From Thiopontia sp964344785 (GTDB lineage Bacteria > Pseudomonadota > Gammaproteobacteria > GCF-002020875): a DNA stretch of 6,995 nt. Numbering within the stretch: the stretch's first letter is position 1; the number at the start of each line of letters is the position of its first letter. Both the position numbers and the translations under genes were made by a program. Below, one piece after another: positions 6,954-6,995 of this stretch. The stretch covers positions 1-6,995 of the forward strand of contig CAYFOR010000136.1 of NCBI GenBank assembly GCA_964344785.1. The letters are read 5' to 3'. A model generated the notes under the pieces. The model saw nothing but the letters and a program-made list of their open reading frames with translations. It was not told the origin of the DNA and searched no databases.

Positions 6954-6995
6954 TCACCAAACGGTCATTTCAACGGCTGACTCGCACATATTTTC
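6942..6995. mobile_element. Possible end of an inserted mobile element at the broken flagellin 5' end
   Basis: Flagellin homology stops at about 6938. Beyond it the sequence carries stops in all three minus-strand frames and does not resemble the N-terminal flagellin domain. Read on the minus strand it ends TGGTGAATAAGGCGGGTTA at the junction, which reminds me of IS-element termini (possibly IS1380 type), but I cannot confirm the family. No terminal repeat or target duplication can be tested because the other end lies outside the window. A deletion joint or other rearrangement would look the same. Confidence 0.3.

Overview
This window most likely comes from a gammaproteobacterium. The proteins resemble those of the sulfur-oxidising Chromatiales and their relatives, but that placement is inferred from recognised protein style and rests on no search. 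It has two unlike halves.

Left half (about 1-5132, plus strand, GC-rich): a storage-polysaccharide cluster. A probable promoter (-10 at 57-62) precedes a small, very lysine-rich protein with a C-terminal DUF2934 domain (128-490). Twenty bases later comes glgC, ADP-glucose pyrophosphorylase (511-1809). A 212-base gap follows, mostly filled by a 128-base imperfect palindrome (1884-2011) that carries an extended -10 promoter-like sequence. Next are a family-57 glycoside hydrolase (2022-3707) and malQ, 4-alpha-glucanotransferase (3771-5132). GlgC makes ADP-glucose for glycogen synthesis, while the GH57 enzyme and MalQ cleave or rearrange alpha-glucans, so the cluster covers glycogen building and remodelling. 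Glycogen synthase, branching enzyme and phosphorylase are not in the window.

Right half (5163-6995, minus strand, AT-richer): the 3' part of a flagellin gene, convergent with malQ and only 30 bases from it. Its C-terminal flagellin domain is well preserved. Where the variable, surface-exposed middle should be, it carries seven FG-GAP/VCBS-type repeats with D-x-D-x-D-type calcium loops, the number expected for a complete seven-bladed beta-propeller. The gene is broken at its 5' end. Flagellin-like sequence begins near 6938, an in-frame stop lies at 6954-6956, and all three upstream minus-strand frames close before the window edge. The N-terminal flagellin domain is therefore not adjacent. The 50-odd bases at the edge look like foreign sequence, possibly the end of an inserted mobile element.

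The most unusual items are the flagellin/beta-propeller chimera with its broken 5' end, the large intergenic palindrome, and the lysine-repeat DUF2934 protein beside glgC. No RNA genes or CRISPR arrays were seen.
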